This document shows, piece after piece, positions 1 to 9,016 of a stretch of 64,000 nucleotides of DNA; position 1 is the stretch's first letter, and the number at the start of each line of letters is the position of its first letter. The position numbers and the translations under genes were made by a program. Source of the stretch: Nisaea acidiphila (GTDB lineage Bacteria > Pseudomonadota > Alphaproteobacteria > Thalassobaculales > Thalassobaculaceae); contig NZ_CP102480.1 in NCBI RefSeq assembly GCF_024662015.1, positions 3,962,501 to 4,026,500 on the forward strand, in the 5' to 3' direction. The notes beneath the pieces were generated by a model. That model did not search any database. It had not been told where the DNA came from and worked only from the letters and a program-made list of their open reading frames with translations.

Positions 1-668
1 TCGTAGAGCATCGCGATCCGATCGCCGACGCGGCGCGCGCTGTCCATATCGTGCGTGATGGTGAGTGCCGTGATTTTCAGCTCCTTCACGCATTTGACGA
101 TCAGTTCGTCGATGATGTCGCCCATGATCGGATCGAGGCCGGTGGTCGGTTCGTCGAAGAAGACCACATCGGGATGGGTCGCGATGGTACGTGCCAGCGA
201 GGCTCGCTTGCGCATGCCGACGGAGATCTCCGCCGGGTACATCGCGCCCACGCTCGGCTCCAGGCCGACCTGCGCCATGAAATCGAGTGCCATCTTGTTC
301 GCTTTCGCGCGTGGGACGCCCTGCGCCTCCACCAGGCCGAAGGCGACGTTCTCCAGAACCGAAAGGGAGTCGAACAGGGCGCCGGCCTGAAAAAGCAGTC
401 CGAAACGGTTCATCATTCCGTGCTGCTCGGCCGGTGTCATCTTCAGCACGTCGGCGCCGTCGATCTCGACCGTGCCGCCATCGGCGTCCATCAGTCCGGT
501 AATGCATTTGATCAGCACCGACTTGCCGGTACCGGACCCACCGATCACCACGACCGACTCCGCTTCCGCGATATCGAGGTCGAGCCCGCGCAGCACGTGC
601 TTGGCGCCAAAGGACTTGGTCAGGCCCTGGATCCGGATCTTGGGAATTGCCGCCGTCGGTTCGGCCAT
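1..668 (-). CDS. mlaF: MlaF-type phospholipid ABC transporter ATPase (partial)
   Basis: Cytoplasmic ATPase of the Mla retrograde phospholipid transporter, which works with the permease MlaE to keep outer-membrane lipid asymmetry. The reading frame starts at the ATG at 668 and runs off the left edge after 222 codons, so the C-terminus is missing. Visible motifs are Walker A GGSGTGKS (about residues 43-50), the Q-loop region LLFQAGALFDSLSV, Walker B VVFFDEPTTGLDP and the switch histidine in TITHD. The ABC signature reads SVGMRKR, where MlaF proteins usually have SGGM. It lies 16 bp downstream of mlaE on the same strand. The MlaD component would be expected beyond the left edge. Identification rests on motifs plus the MlaE neighbour. 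Confidence 0.93.
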   Translation of the reverse strand, partial: MAEPTAAIPKIRIQGLTKSFGAKHVLRGLDLDIAEAESVVVIGGSGTGKSVLIKCITGLMDADGGTVEIDGADVLKMTPAEQHGMMNRFGLLFQAGALFDSLSVLENVAFGLVEAQGVPRAKANKMALDFMAQVGLEPSVGAMYPAEISVGMRKRASLARTIATHPDVVFFDEPTTGLDPIMGDIIDELIVKCVKELKITALTITHDMDSARRVGDRIAMLY

Positions 669-684
669 CGCGCGTTCCTGCCGC

Positions 685-1458
685 CTAGCGGGCGAAGAAG
701 AGTTCGGTGATGAGATAGTTCGAGATCAGGATCAGGATCGAGGCGGAAACCACGGCGTTGGTGGTGGCGCGCCCGACGCCCTGGGCGCCCCGGCCCGAAT
801 AGTAACCGTGATAGCAGCCCATGACCGCGATCAGGAAGCCGAAGGCCGCTGCCTTTACGAGGCCCGAGACCACGTCCTGCGTCTCCAGGAACTCGAACGT
901 GCTCTTCAGATAGCTTCCGGCATTGAAGCCAAGCTTGTGCACGCCGACCAGATAGCCGCCGAAGACGCCGATGATGTCTCCGATCAGCACGAGAAACGGC
1001 AGGCTGATCATCCCTGCGAGGACGCGCGGCACGACGAGATACTTGAACGGGTTGGTCGAGAGGGTCGTCAGCGCGTCGACCTGCTCGGTCACGCGCATGG
1101 TGCCGATCTCGGCCGCCATAGAGGCGCCGATCCTGCCCGCGACCATGAGCCCTGCGAGCACCGGGCCGAGTTCGCGTGTCATGGACAGAACGACGACGGT
1201 TGCGACGGCGCTCTCGGCGTTGAAACGGGCGAAGCCGGTGTAGCTTTGCAGCGCCAGCACCATACCGGAGAAGAGTGTGGTAAGCCCGACGACCGGCAGC
1301 GAATAATAACCGATATCCACCAGCTGGCGGAGCAGAAGGCGCCAGAAGAGAGGCGGACGCACACAATGTCCGAGCGTCGTGCCCGTGAAGATCGCGAGCC
1401 GCCCCGTGGCGGTGAGAAATGCGAGGAAGGTCCGTCCGACGGCAGCGAGGAAATTCAT
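685..1458 (-). CDS. mlaE: MlaE family ABC transporter permease
   Basis: Inner-membrane permease of the Mla phospholipid transport system, 257 aa, the usual length. It has several hydrophobic segments and the family core around residues 65-130, including FSGMVLALQSYTGFARF and the loop ELGPVLAGLMVAGRIGASMAAEIGTM that contacts the ATPase. It sits between alr (48 bp upstream) and mlaF (16 bp downstream) on the minus strand and is probably cotranscribed with them. Start is the ATG at 1458, giving MNFLAAVGRTF. The family assignment is clear. The physiological role as a lipid importer or exporter is inferred from the family. Confidence 0.95.
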   Translation of the reverse strand: MNFLAAVGRTFLAFLTATGRLAIFTGTTLGHCVRPPLFWRLLLRQLVDIGYYSLPVVGLTTLFSGMVLALQSYTGFARFNAESAVATVVVLSMTRELGPVLAGLMVAGRIGASMAAEIGTMRVTEQVDALTTLSTNPFKYLVVPRVLAGMISLPFLVLIGDIIGVFGGYLVGVHKLGFNAGSYLKSTFEFLETQDVVSGLVKAAAFGFLIAVMGCYHGYYSGRGAQGVGRATTNAVVSASILILISNYLITELFFAR

Positions 1459-1505
1459 GCGTTGGCGTTTCCCTGTCGGGATCCGGGCTTCAGGATACGC
1501 ATGGC

Positions 1506-2660
1506 TCAGCTGTCTCCGCTCCCGACATCGATGTAGCGTCGGGTATAGCGATGACCGAGACCTGTCAATATTTCATAGCCAATGGTACCCGCCGCATCGG
1601 CGGCGTCGTTGACCGTATATTGCGGGCCAAGCAGATCCACATAGCCGCCCGGATAGACTTCGGTCCGGTCGACCTTGCTGACATCGACGGCGAGCATGTC
1701 CATCGAGACCCGGCCGACCACCGGCAGGCGCTGGTTGCCGATATAGGCGCCGCCGCTATTGGAGAGCGAACGCAGATATCCGTCCGCGTAGCCGGCCGCG
1801 ACCGTGGCGATGCGAGAATCCCCCTCGGCCTTGAAGGTGCCGCCATAGCCCACCGGATCGCCGGCGCGGACCGCGCGGACCTGCAGGATGCGGGCACGGA
1901 GCCGGACGACGGGCTCCATCGGGCTCGGCTTGCCGTCCTCGACGCGTCCGCCATAGAGCGCGAATCCCGGGCGGGCGAGGTCGAAGTGATAGTCGGGACC
2001 GAGAAAAATGCCGGCCGAATTTGCGAGGCTCATCTTCATCGGCCGCTGCAGGCGACGGCATTGCTCACGGAAAAGGGCGAGCTGGGCCGGGTTTTCCGAT
2101 CTTTCGGGTTCGTCCGCGCTGGCGAGATGGGACAGGGCATAGAGCCAGTCCGGTCCCGCGAGAACGTCCGGCTCGCCCGCGACCCAGTCCATGTCGGCGG
2201 GAGAGAGCCCGAGTCGGTTCATGCCGGTATCGATATGCAGCATGGCCGGCATCGCCCGATCCGCCTCGACGCACATCTGCCGGATCCGCGCGGCTTGCTC
2301 CAGGTCGTTGATCACCGGGATCAGGTTGAACTCGGGAAAGACCTCCTCGGTGCCAGGCAGCAATCCGTTCAGCACCGCGATGCGGGCGCGTGGCAGAGTC
2401 TTCCCGGGTGGCAGAGTCTTCCGGAGCGCGATGCCCTCGTCCACGGTGGCGACGAAGAAGGTACGGCAGCCGGCTTCGAACAAGGCTGGCGCCGTCTTGT
2501 CGGCTCCGGTGCCGTAGGCGTCCGCCTTGACGGCCGCGCCGCATTCCGCGCCGCCGAGACGCTGTTTCAGGGCGAGGTAGTTCCGCTTGATCGCATCAAG
2601 ATCGATCACGAGTTCCGACGCGGCGCCCGCGCCGTCGGTCGCCGGTGAAGGGTCGGGCAT
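1506..2660 (-). CDS. alr: alanine racemase
   Basis: PLP-dependent conversion of L- to D-alanine for peptidoglycan synthesis, in the cytoplasm. The 384-aa protein has the PLP lysine in AAVKADAYGTGA (K45) and the second-base tyrosine region AAGYADGYLR, followed by the C-terminal beta domain with VGRVSMDMLAVDV. The start codon overlaps the dnaB stop codon in an ATGA arrangement at 2660, which indicates translational coupling. A 15-bp direct repeat with an 18-bp period at 2390-2422 encodes KTLP twice in succession (KTLPPGKTLPRA). It looks like a recent in-frame tandem duplication that adds six residues before the ARIAVLNG strand. Active-site residues are intact, so the enzyme should work. Confidence 0.97.
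   Translation of the reverse strand: MPDPSPATDGAGAASELVIDLDAIKRNYLALKQRLGGAECGAAVKADAYGTGADKTAPALFEAGCRTFFVATVDEGIALRKTLPPGKTLPRARIAVLNGLLPGTEEVFPEFNLIPVINDLEQAARIRQMCVEADRAMPAMLHIDTGMNRLGLSPADMDWVAGEPDVLAGPDWLYALSHLASADEPERSENPAQLALFREQCRRLQRPMKMSLANSAGIFLGPDYHFDLARPGFALYGGRVEDGKPSPMEPVVRLRARILQVRAVRAGDPVGYGGTFKAEGDSRIATVAAGYADGYLRSLSNSGGAYIGNQRLPVVGRVSMDMLAVDVSKVDRTEVYPGGYVDLLGPQYTVNDAADAAGTIGYEILTGLGHRYTRRYIDVGSGDS
2390..2422. repeat. 15-bp tandem direct repeat inside alr
   Basis: GTGGCAGAGTCTTCC occurs at 2390-2404 and again at 2408-2422 (18-bp period). The duplication keeps the alr reading frame and repeats the peptide KTLP. Confidence 0.9.
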
Positions 2661-4171
2661 CAGAAACTGTCCGGGATATGATCGTCTGCGATGAAGTTCG
2701 AGAAGCGGGTGGTGGCACCTTCGAAGTGAAGCGTGACGGTGCCGGTCGGCCCGTGGCGCTGTTTACCGATGATCACTTCGGCCTTGCCGTAGGATTTTTC
2801 GCAACGCTCTTTCCACTGGTCGTGCCGGTCGTGGAATTTTTCGTCTGATTCGTCGATGCGCTGCGAGGGTTCGCCTTTCTCCAGATAGTACTGCTCGCGG
2901 AACACGAACATGACGACGTCCGCATCCTGCTCGATCGAGCCGGATTCACGAAGGTCGGCGAGCACCGGGCGCTTGTCTTCGCGCTGCTCGACCGCGCGGG
3001 AGAGCTGGGAAAGGGCGATCACCGGGACATCCAGCTCCTTGGCGATCGCTTTCAGGCCCTGGGTGATCATGGAGATTTCCTGCACCCGGTTGTCGGCCCG
3101 CTGGCCGGCGGAGGGACGCATGAGCTGGAGATAGTCGACAACGATCAGCGAGAGGCCTTGCTGGCGCTTCAGGCGCCGGGCGCGGGCCCGCATGGTCGCG
3201 ATGGTGATGGCCGGCGTATCGTCGACGTAAAAGGGTGCTCGCTCAAGGTCCTGGCTGGCCGCGACCAGCTTCTGGAAATCCTCGGTGGTCAGTTCGCCGC
3301 GGCGGATATGTTCGGAGGAGATCTCTGTCTGCTCTGCGAGAATACGGGTGGCGAGCTGCTCAGCCGACATTTCCAGCGAGAAGAAGGCGACGACCTGGCG
3401 CTCGAGTTCAGGGTCCTTGAGCGCCGCGGTTGCGACATGGAAGGCAATGTTGGTCGCGAGCGCGGTCTTTCCCATGGCGGGACGTCCCGCGAGGATCAGC
3501 AGGTCGGACGGGTGGAGGCCGCCCAGCTTCGCGTCGAGATCGGTGAGGCCGGTCGAAATTCCGGCGAGGCCCCCGTCGCGCTTGAAGGCTTCCTCGGCCA
3601 TCCGCACGGCGGTCGTCAGGGCCTCTCCGAAATCCTGAAAGGCGCCCTGGCTGGAGCCCCGCTCGGCGAGGCCGAAAAGCTTCGATTCCGCCGACTCGAT
3701 CTGCTCGCTGGCCGGCAGGTCGAGATCGTGCTTGAAGGCCTCGTTGACGATCTCTCCGCCGAGGTCGATCAGCTCGCGCCGGAGAAAGGAATCGTAGATC
3801 GCCTGACCGTAATCGTCGGCATTGATCACGGTCACGACAGAGGCCGCCAGCCGGACCAGATATTGCGCACCGCCCGCTTCCTGCAACGACTCGTCCTGAT
3901 CGAAGAGCGGCTTCAGGGTGACCGGGTTGGCGATCTGGCCCTTTTCGATCAGCCTTCCGCAGGCGGAGAAGATGCGGCCATGCACCGGATCGGCGAAATG
4001 CTCCGGCGCGAGATATTCGCTGACCCGCTCGAAAGCACGGTTGTTGACCAGAATGGCGCCGAGCAGACCCTGTTCCGCCTCAAGATTGTGCGGCGGCTCG
4101 CGATACTCGCTGGGCTTCGGCTCAGCGGGAGAAAGCGACGTGATCGTGGAAAGCGGCTCTGAGTTCGACAT
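2660..4171 (-). CDS. dnaB: replicative DNA helicase DnaB
   Basis: Hexameric 5'-3' helicase at the replication fork, 503 aa. The N-terminal domain begins near EYREPPHNLEAEQGLLGAIL. The RecA-like motor carries Walker A GRPAMGKTALATNIA and Walker B LIVVDYLQLM, then LSQLSRAVEQREDKRP and the DADVVMFVFRE strand. No intein is present. It is the first gene of a minus-strand group with alr, mlaE and mlaF, and its promoter must lie in the 210 bp between it and the rplI terminator. Start is the ATG at 4171. Confidence 0.98.
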   Translation of the reverse strand: MSNSEPLSTITSLSPAEPKPSEYREPPHNLEAEQGLLGAILVNNRAFERVSEYLAPEHFADPVHGRIFSACGRLIEKGQIANPVTLKPLFDQDESLQEAGGAQYLVRLAASVVTVINADDYGQAIYDSFLRRELIDLGGEIVNEAFKHDLDLPASEQIESAESKLFGLAERGSSQGAFQDFGEALTTAVRMAEEAFKRDGGLAGISTGLTDLDAKLGGLHPSDLLILAGRPAMGKTALATNIAFHVATAALKDPELERQVVAFFSLEMSAEQLATRILAEQTEISSEHIRRGELTTEDFQKLVAASQDLERAPFYVDDTPAITIATMRARARRLKRQQGLSLIVVDYLQLMRPSAGQRADNRVQEISMITQGLKAIAKELDVPVIALSQLSRAVEQREDKRPVLADLRESGSIEQDADVVMFVFREQYYLEKGEPSQRIDESDEKFHDRHDQWKERCEKSYGKAEVIIGKQRHGPTGTVTLHFEGATTRFSNFIADDHIPDSF

Positions 4172-4324
4172 TGTCTACACATACCAAGAAGGGCTGTGGA
4201 CGTCTCCCGCAATCTTATCCCCAAGCCGTGACATATCAAAGGCTTATGCCTGTGAATAACGCTGAAAAACGGGGATAGATGGGATTCCGCGCCCGAAATC
4301 CAACGGCTCTCGCTTGTGAAAAAG

Positions 4325-4353
4325 AAAACGGCCGCCCGTGAGGCGGCCGTTTT
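4325..4353 (-). terminator. Rho-independent terminator of the rpsF-rplI operon
   Basis: A perfect 12-bp stem (AAAACGGCCGCC / GGCGGCCGTTTT) with a 5-nt loop lies just after the rplI stop. On the minus strand the stem is followed by a T-rich run (CTTTTTC), so it terminates the ribosomal operon before dnaB. Confidence 0.9.
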
Positions 4354-4381
4354 CCGGTAAGGCTGTCTGCAGCCGAAAACC

Positions 4382-5002
4382 TTAAGCTTCCGCGGCCTTC
4401 TCTTCTTCGGCGGCCTCTTCGGCAACCTGCTCGGCAACCGCTTCCTCGAGGAGTTCGGAGGCGGTTTCGGCCGTGATCTCGACCTCTTCCTCGTCTTCCT
4501 CTTCGGCTTCCTCGGTGCCGACCGCACGGCCGAGGAGTTTCTGCTGCTCGGCTTCGTCGGCGCTGCGGGCGATGTTGACGGTGATGTTCACCGCGACTTC
4601 CGGGTGCAGCACGACACGGATTTCCTCAAGGCCGAGAACCTTCAGGGCGCGGTCGAGAATGACCTGACGCTTGCTGATGGTGACGCCCTCGGCAGTGACC
4701 GCTTCGGCAATGTCGCGGGAGGTGACGGAGCCGTACAGCTGACCGCTGTCGCCGGCCGCTCGGATCACCGGAACCACCATGCCTTCAAGCTTGGTCGCGA
4801 CCTTTTCGGCCTCGCCCTTGCGCTCGAGGTTTTCCGCTTCGAGCTGGGCGCGCTGGCCCTCGAAGTGGGTCAGGTTGTCCTTGCTGGCGCGCAGGGCCTT
4901 GCCCTGGGGCAGCAGGAAGTTGCGGGCGAAGCCCGGCTTCACGTTAACGACGTCGCCCATCTGGCCGAGACGTTCGATACGCTCCAGAAGAATGACTTCC
5001 AT
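4382..5002 (-). CDS. rplI: 50S ribosomal protein L9
   Basis: Large-subunit protein L9, with the diagnostic N-terminal region [19 protein letters not shown] and the connecting helix and C-terminal domain through about residue 150. The protein is 206 aa, about 55 residues longer than the common length. The extra tail is almost entirely Glu, Ala and Val ([12 protein letters not shown], then alanine- and glutamate-rich repeats). Acidic tails of this kind occur in some alphaproteobacterial L9 proteins, and their role is not known to me. It is the last gene of the rpsF-rpsR-DUF2232-rplI operon. Confidence 0.97.
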   Translation of the reverse strand: MEVILLERIERLGQMGDVVNVKPGFARNFLLPQGKALRASKDNLTHFEGQRAQLEAENLERKGEAEKVATKLEGMVVPVIRAAGDSGQLYGSVTSRDIAEAVTAEGVTISKRQVILDRALKVLGLEEIRVVLHPEVAVNITVNIARSADEAEQQKLLGRAVGTEEAEEEDEEEVEITAETASELLEEAVAEQVAEEAAEEEKAAEA

Positions 5003-5069
5003 TTCTCTTACTCCTTTGTGGCCGGGGCCTCTGCCGCGAAGCTGCGGCGCGGGCCGGTTCCGACCGGGA

Positions 5070-6059
5070 TCACGTTGAGTTCGAATTCCGTGCGATCCGT
5101 CCCTTCAGATCCGCCCAGTGATCCACCAGTCCCGCCAGGATAAGCAGTATCCAAACGAGCTGGAGGAAGGATGCCAGGTATGGAACGAAGGACAAGATCA
5201 TCAGCGTGTAGGTCGCGTGCAGAAGCCAGCGCTTGCCATTCGGTGCACCGGCCAGGGCATGGACGAGCCCGAGACCGGAGAGCAGGAACGGCAGACACAG
5301 GATCGGCACCGCATTCCAGCCGAGATAGCCGAGGGCTCCATCCGCAAGCATCGCCGCCAGAGCGGCAATCGCGAGCGGGAAGGGCGCCCAAACCGGCAAT
5401 CGTATGTCCTGCATTTTGGGTGACGGTCTCAGATTGGCGTCGAAGCGTGCGAGCACACCCTGAGCCAACAGGCCGTTGACGAGGATCAGCATGGACCACT
5501 GCAGTCCGGCCATGCCGGGCAAAACGGCTACGGTGAGGTTTATGAGGGCATCCATCTGCTCCTGGGGCAGGGCGAAGACCCCCTCGCTTGCAGTCCCGAG
5601 CGCATTGAACTTTCCTTCGACCTCGATCCGGACCAAGGTTTCCAGTCCGGGTCCCTGCAGACCCGCGACCAGAACGGCGGTCAGCAATCCCACAGCGGGA
5701 AGCGCCGTCAGCCACATGACCAGCATGCCGGCCGGATACCATTCCAGTTCCGTATTCTCCGGATCGTCGTTCAGCGGCCGCGCCAGCAACGCCTTTCGCG
5801 TCAGCAGCACCGCCGGCAGACCGGAAATGATCACGAAGAACAATGCAGCCAGGGAGTTGGAGGCGATCAGCACGATTGCCCCCGCACCCGCAACGGCGGT
5901 CAATCCCGCCATCCACCCTCGCGCAAGCGAGACGGTGAAGAGCGGAAGCGGTGACAGGAAGGCGAGCAGAATCGCTCCGAACGATCCGAGGACCGTGGAG
6001 AGATACATGAGCGCGCTCGCGAGTGCCGCCGCTCCAATTGGAAACCACCTTGACCACAT
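5070..6059 (-). CDS. DUF2232 family membrane protein
   Basis: Integral membrane protein of 329 aa with about eight hydrophobic segments (for example [22 protein letters not shown] near the N-terminus and [20 protein letters not shown] near residue 230). It lies between rpsR and rplI, which is the usual position of DUF2232 proteins in alphaproteobacteria. No catalytic motif is visible and the function is unknown. Its placement in a ribosomal-protein operon suggests growth-linked expression. Start ATG at 6059, 44 bp after the rpsR stop. Confidence 0.85.
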   Translation of the reverse strand: MWSRWFPIGAAALASALMYLSTVLGSFGAILLAFLSPLPLFTVSLARGWMAGLTAVAGAGAIVLIASNSLAALFFVIISGLPAVLLTRKALLARPLNDDPENTELEWYPAGMLVMWLTALPAVGLLTAVLVAGLQGPGLETLVRIEVEGKFNALGTASEGVFALPQEQMDALINLTVAVLPGMAGLQWSMLILVNGLLAQGVLARFDANLRPSPKMQDIRLPVWAPFPLAIAALAAMLADGALGYLGWNAVPILCLPFLLSGLGLVHALAGAPNGKRWLLHATYTLMILSFVPYLASFLQLVWILLILAGLVDHWADLKGRIARNSNST

Positions 6060-6102
6060 CTTGCCTCGTCAGACCCGCCCCCGGCGGGTCTCGGCTGTTC
6101 CC

Positions 6103-6357
6103 TTAGCTGAGCACGTACGGCAGCAGGGCCATGAAGCGGGCGCGCTTGATGGCTTTCGCCAGTTCACGCTGCTTCTTGGCCGAGACGGCCGTGATGCGGC
6201 TCGGAACGATCTTGCCGCGTTCGGACAGGAAGCGCTGCAGCAGCTTAATGTCCTTGTAGTCGATCTTCGGCGCGTTCGGGCCGGAGAACGGGCAGGACTT
6301 GCGGCGGCGCATGAACGGCTTGCGAACGGCGGCGCGGGAAATCGTAAGAGTGCTCAT
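6103..6357 (-). CDS. rpsR: 30S ribosomal protein S18
   Basis: Small-subunit protein S18, 84 aa, which binds the S6 partner on the 30S platform. The conserved core is visible: [10 protein letters not shown], then [19 protein letters not shown] and [23 protein letters not shown]. It follows rpsF with only 3 bp between stop and start, so S6 and S18 are made together. Confidence 0.98.
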   Translation of the reverse strand: MSTLTISRAAVRKPFMRRRKSCPFSGPNAPKIDYKDIKLLQRFLSERGKIVPSRITAVSAKKQRELAKAIKRARFMALLPYVLS

Positions 6358-6360
6358 GGA

Positions 6361-6846
6361 TCAGTCTCCCTGGGCTTCGCTTTGCGCGGACTGCTCGCGG
6401 TCGCCGCGCTCCGGGCGGTCACCGCGATCGCCGCGGTCACCACGGTCTCCGCGATCGGGACGGTCGCCACGGTCGAACCGACCACCCGGACGGCCGCCAC
6501 GGCCTCCGCGGTCGCTGCGTTCGGACTTGGCGAGAAGAATCGCGGACTGGCCTTCCGGCAGCTCTTCGAGGCGAAGGCTCATGTAACGCAGCACGTCTTC
6601 GTTGAGACGCATCTGGCGTTCCATCTCCAGAATGGCATCCGACGGTGCTTCGATGTGCAGCAGCACATAGTGGCCCTTGCGGTTCTTCTTGATCTTGTAA
6701 GCGAGAGAGCGAAGGCCCCAGGATTCGGTGTTCTTGATCTCACCACCCATGTTGGTGATGATCTCAGAGAAATCGCTGGTGAGCTGCTCGGCTTGGGCGG
6801 ACGAAATGTCCTGGCGTGCAATGAACACGCACTCATAGAGAGGCAT
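6361..6846 (-). CDS. rpsF: 30S ribosomal protein S6 with RGD-repeat tail
   Basis: Small-subunit protein S6, 161 aa. The normal fold covers about residues 1-110 ([15 protein letters not shown], then [14 protein letters not shown]). The last 45 residues are a low-complexity tail built from repeats of Gly-Asp-Arg ([19 protein letters not shown]). The coding DNA of the tail is correspondingly repetitive (6400-6520). First gene of its operon, preceded by a roughly 110-nt leader with hairpins and a good sigma-70 promoter. Confidence 0.97.
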   Translation of the reverse strand: MPLYECVFIARQDISSAQAEQLTSDFSEIITNMGGEIKNTESWGLRSLAYKIKKNRKGHYVLLHIEAPSDAILEMERQMRLNEDVLRYMSLRLEELPEGQSAILLAKSERSDRGGRGGRPGGRFDRGDRPDRGDRGDRGDRGDRPERGDREQSAQSEAQGD

Positions 6847-6895
6847 CGTATCTCCTTACGGATAATCAGAACGCCCCTCGTCGGGACGCTGCTAA

Positions 6896-6948
6896 GCCGG
6901 CCAGGCCGGCAAGGAGTTATGTAAAATCCCGCCCCGGCACGGAGTGCC
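6896..6948 (-). promoter_or_regulatory. structured leader of rpsF mRNA, possible S6:S18 autoregulatory element
   Basis: Two short perfect hairpins lie in the rpsF 5' leader: GGCAC-3 nt-GTGCC at 6936-6948 and GCCGGC-3 nt-GCCGGC at 6896-6910. Leaders of rpsF in many bacteria carry an S6:S18-binding RNA. I see the structure potential but did not verify that motif's consensus. Confidence 0.35.
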
Positions 6949-6966
6949 TTAGCGCGGGACCGGCGG

Positions 6967-6994
6967 AATATACACAAAAGCACGGGGCGTGCAA
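6967..6994 (-). promoter_or_regulatory. sigma-70-type promoter of the rpsF operon
   Basis: On the minus strand TTGCAC (6994-6989) is followed after 16 nt by TATATT (6972-6967). Both boxes are near consensus, and the expected start site lies about 115 nt before the rpsF ATG. Confidence 0.65.
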
Positions 6995-7145
6995 CCTAAG
7001 AGACGGTTCCGCTTGACAGCGCTTTTCCGGGTCGTTCTCTTTGGCGCCGCCAAAAAGAGGGTGTCCTTCAGGCGCTGCTTCGCGGCCGGTAATCCGTCCG
7101 GTACCGATGCTCCCGGTTGTACCCTGGAACACAAGGATTTCAGAG

Positions 7146-8096
7146 ATGACGACGGTTCGCGCATTTACGTTCCCGGGACAGGGGTCCCAGGCGGTCGGCA
7201 TGGGTAAGGCTCTCGCCGACGCCTATGGCGCCGCGCGTGAGGTTTTTCAGCAGGTTGACGATGCGTTGGGCGAGTCCCTGTCCCGGCTGATGTTCGAAGG
7301 GCCGGAAGAGGAACTCGTCCTTACCCGCAACGCGCAGCCGGCCTTGATGGCGGTCAGTCTCGCGGTGGTTCGCGTGGTCGAAGCCGAAAGCGGCAAGGCG
7401 ATCAGCGACATGGCGAGCTATGTCGCCGGCCATTCGCTCGGCGAGTATTCCGCGCTCGCCTCGGCCCGTGCGCTCGACGTGGCCGATGCGGCGAAATTGC
7501 TGCGGCTCCGCGGCGAGGCCATGCAGTCGGCAGTTCCGGTGGGCGAGGGTGCCATGGCGGCGCTGCTCGGTGTTTCGCTGGAGACGGCACACGAGATCGC
7601 GGCCGAAGGTGCGGCGGAGGGGGGTGTTTGCGACATCGCCAATGACAACGCGGACGGCCAGGTCGTCATCAGCGGCTCAAAGGCAGCTGTCGAGAAGGCC
7701 GTCGCCGCTGCCGCGGACAAGGGCGCGCGCAAGAGCGTCTTGCTGCCGGTGAGCGCTCCGTTCCATTGCGGTCTGATGGCGCCGGCGGCCGATGCGATGG
7801 CCGAAGCGCTGGCGACGACGCAGCTGCGTCAGCCGGTGGTGCCGCTGGTCGCGAACGTGTTGGCGGACAAGATCGACGATCCGGCGGAGATCCGTACCCG
7901 GCTCGTCGAACAGGTCACCGGCATGGTCCGCTGGCGCGAGTCGGTGCTTTGGCTCGCCGGCCAGGGCGTCACCGATATCGTCGAGCTTGGCTCCGGCAAG
8001 GTCCTGACCGGCCTCGCCAAGCGTATCGATCGTTCGCTTGCCGGCCGTGCGGTCGGAACGCCGGAAGAAATCGCATCGTTTCTTGAGACTCTTTAA
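7146..8096 (+). CDS. fabD: malonyl-CoA:ACP transacylase
   Basis: Transfers malonyl from CoA to acyl carrier protein to start type II fatty-acid elongation. 316 aa from the ATG at 7146 (MTTVRAFTFPGQGSQAVGMG). An upstream in-frame start would add residues with no family match. The nucleophile sits in GHSLGEYSALA (S97), and the second active-site region is SAPFHCGLM with its histidine. First gene of fabD-fabG-acpP-fabF-mltG, 38 bp before fabG, and divergent from the rpsF operon. Confidence 0.97.
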   Translation: MTTVRAFTFPGQGSQAVGMGKALADAYGAAREVFQQVDDALGESLSRLMFEGPEEELVLTRNAQPALMAVSLAVVRVVEAESGKAISDMASYVAGHSLGEYSALASARALDVADAAKLLRLRGEAMQSAVPVGEGAMAALLGVSLETAHEIAAEGAAEGGVCDIANDNADGQVVISGSKAAVEKAVAAAADKGARKSVLLPVSAPFHCGLMAPAADAMAEALATTQLRQPVVPLVANVLADKIDDPAEIRTRLVEQVTGMVRWRESVLWLAGQGVTDIVELGSGKVLTGLAKRIDRSLAGRAVGTPEEIASFLETL

Positions 8097-8134
8097 GTCT
8101 GTTCGGCCCGCTATCGGGTGAGGGAGAGGACATC

Positions 8135-8875
8135 ATGTTTCGTCTGGATGGAAAGTCCGCGCTGGTTACCGGCGCAAGCGGCGGGATCGGCAGCGCGATC
8201 GCCAAGGCCCTGCATGCACAGGGTGCGGAAGTCGTGCTCTCGGGGACCCGGGAAGAGGCGCTGCAGGCCCTGGCCGGTGAACTCGGCGGGCGCGCCCATG
8301 TCGTGACCGCCAATCTTGGCGATGCCGAGTCCGTCGCGGCTCTGGCCAAGACCGCCGAAGAGGTCGCGTCCGACGGCATCGATATCCTGATCAACAATGC
8401 CGGCGTCACGCGCGACGGCCTGATGCTGCGCATGAAGGACGAGGACTGGGAGAGCGTGCTGAACGTGAACCTGACCTCCGGCTTCCGTCTCTCCCGCGCC
8501 CTGCTGCGCGGGATGATGAAACGGCGCTGGGGCCGCATCGTTGGCATTTCCTCGATCGTCGGCGCGACCGGTAATCCGGGTCAGGCGAACTACGCCGCCT
8601 CGAAGGCAGGAATGGTCGGCTTTACAAAGTCGCTCGCCCAGGAAGTCGCCAACCGCGGAATCACGGCGAATGTCGTGGCGCCGGGATTCATCAAAACCGC
8701 GATGACCGACGCGCTCGACGAGGCGCAGCACGAAAAGCTGCTGACGGCGGTTCCGGCCGGCCGGCTTGGCACGCCGGAAGACATTGCGGCGTCGGTGATC
8801 TACCTCGCCTCGGAAGAAGCGTCCTACGTGACCGGAGCGACGATTCACGTCAATGGCGGGATGGCGATGCTCTAG
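8135..8875 (+). CDS. fabG: 3-oxoacyl-[ACP] reductase
   Basis: NADPH-dependent reduction of beta-ketoacyl-ACP. 246 aa SDR protein with the cofactor motif TGASGGIG near the N-terminus, NNAG at about residue 88, the catalytic serine in GISSIVG, and the YAASK catalytic pair. C-terminal region GATIHVNGGMAML is typical FabG. It lies between fabD and acpP in the fatty-acid operon, which supports FabG over a generic SDR. Confidence 0.96.
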   Translation: MFRLDGKSALVTGASGGIGSAIAKALHAQGAEVVLSGTREEALQALAGELGGRAHVVTANLGDAESVAALAKTAEEVASDGIDILINNAGVTRDGLMLRMKDEDWESVLNVNLTSGFRLSRALLRGMMKRRWGRIVGISSIVGATGNPGQANYAASKAGMVGFTKSLAQEVANRGITANVVAPGFIKTAMTDALDEAQHEKLLTAVPAGRLGTPEDIAASVIYLASEEASYVTGATIHVNGGMAML

Positions 8876-8888
8876 GCCCGTGAGCGCA

Positions 8889-8907
8889 GGGCGCGCGAGT
8901 CGCGCCC
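8889..8907 (+). terminator. hairpin after fabG (weak terminator or attenuator)
   Basis: GGGCGCG and CGCGCCC form a perfect 7-bp stem with a 5-nt loop 14 bp after the fabG stop. It is followed by GCTTTC rather than a full T-run, so termination would be partial, which fits acpP having its own promoter. Confidence 0.45.
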
Positions 8908-9016
8908 GCTTTCACGGGAATCCCGCGATGCGGCGTCGGAATTTCTGATGCTAGGCAACTAAAAAAAAGTGTGGTATCCCGCCGCCCCGCATAGGCAGTA
9001 CTGCCGAACTGTTTTC

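Noticed and set aside
472-1536. Plus-strand open frame opposite mlaE
   Set aside because: Shadow of MlaE; no motif and no ribosome binding site.
7013-7041. TTGACA as fabD promoter
   Set aside because: The -35 box is perfect, but no acceptable -10 lies 16-18 nt downstream.
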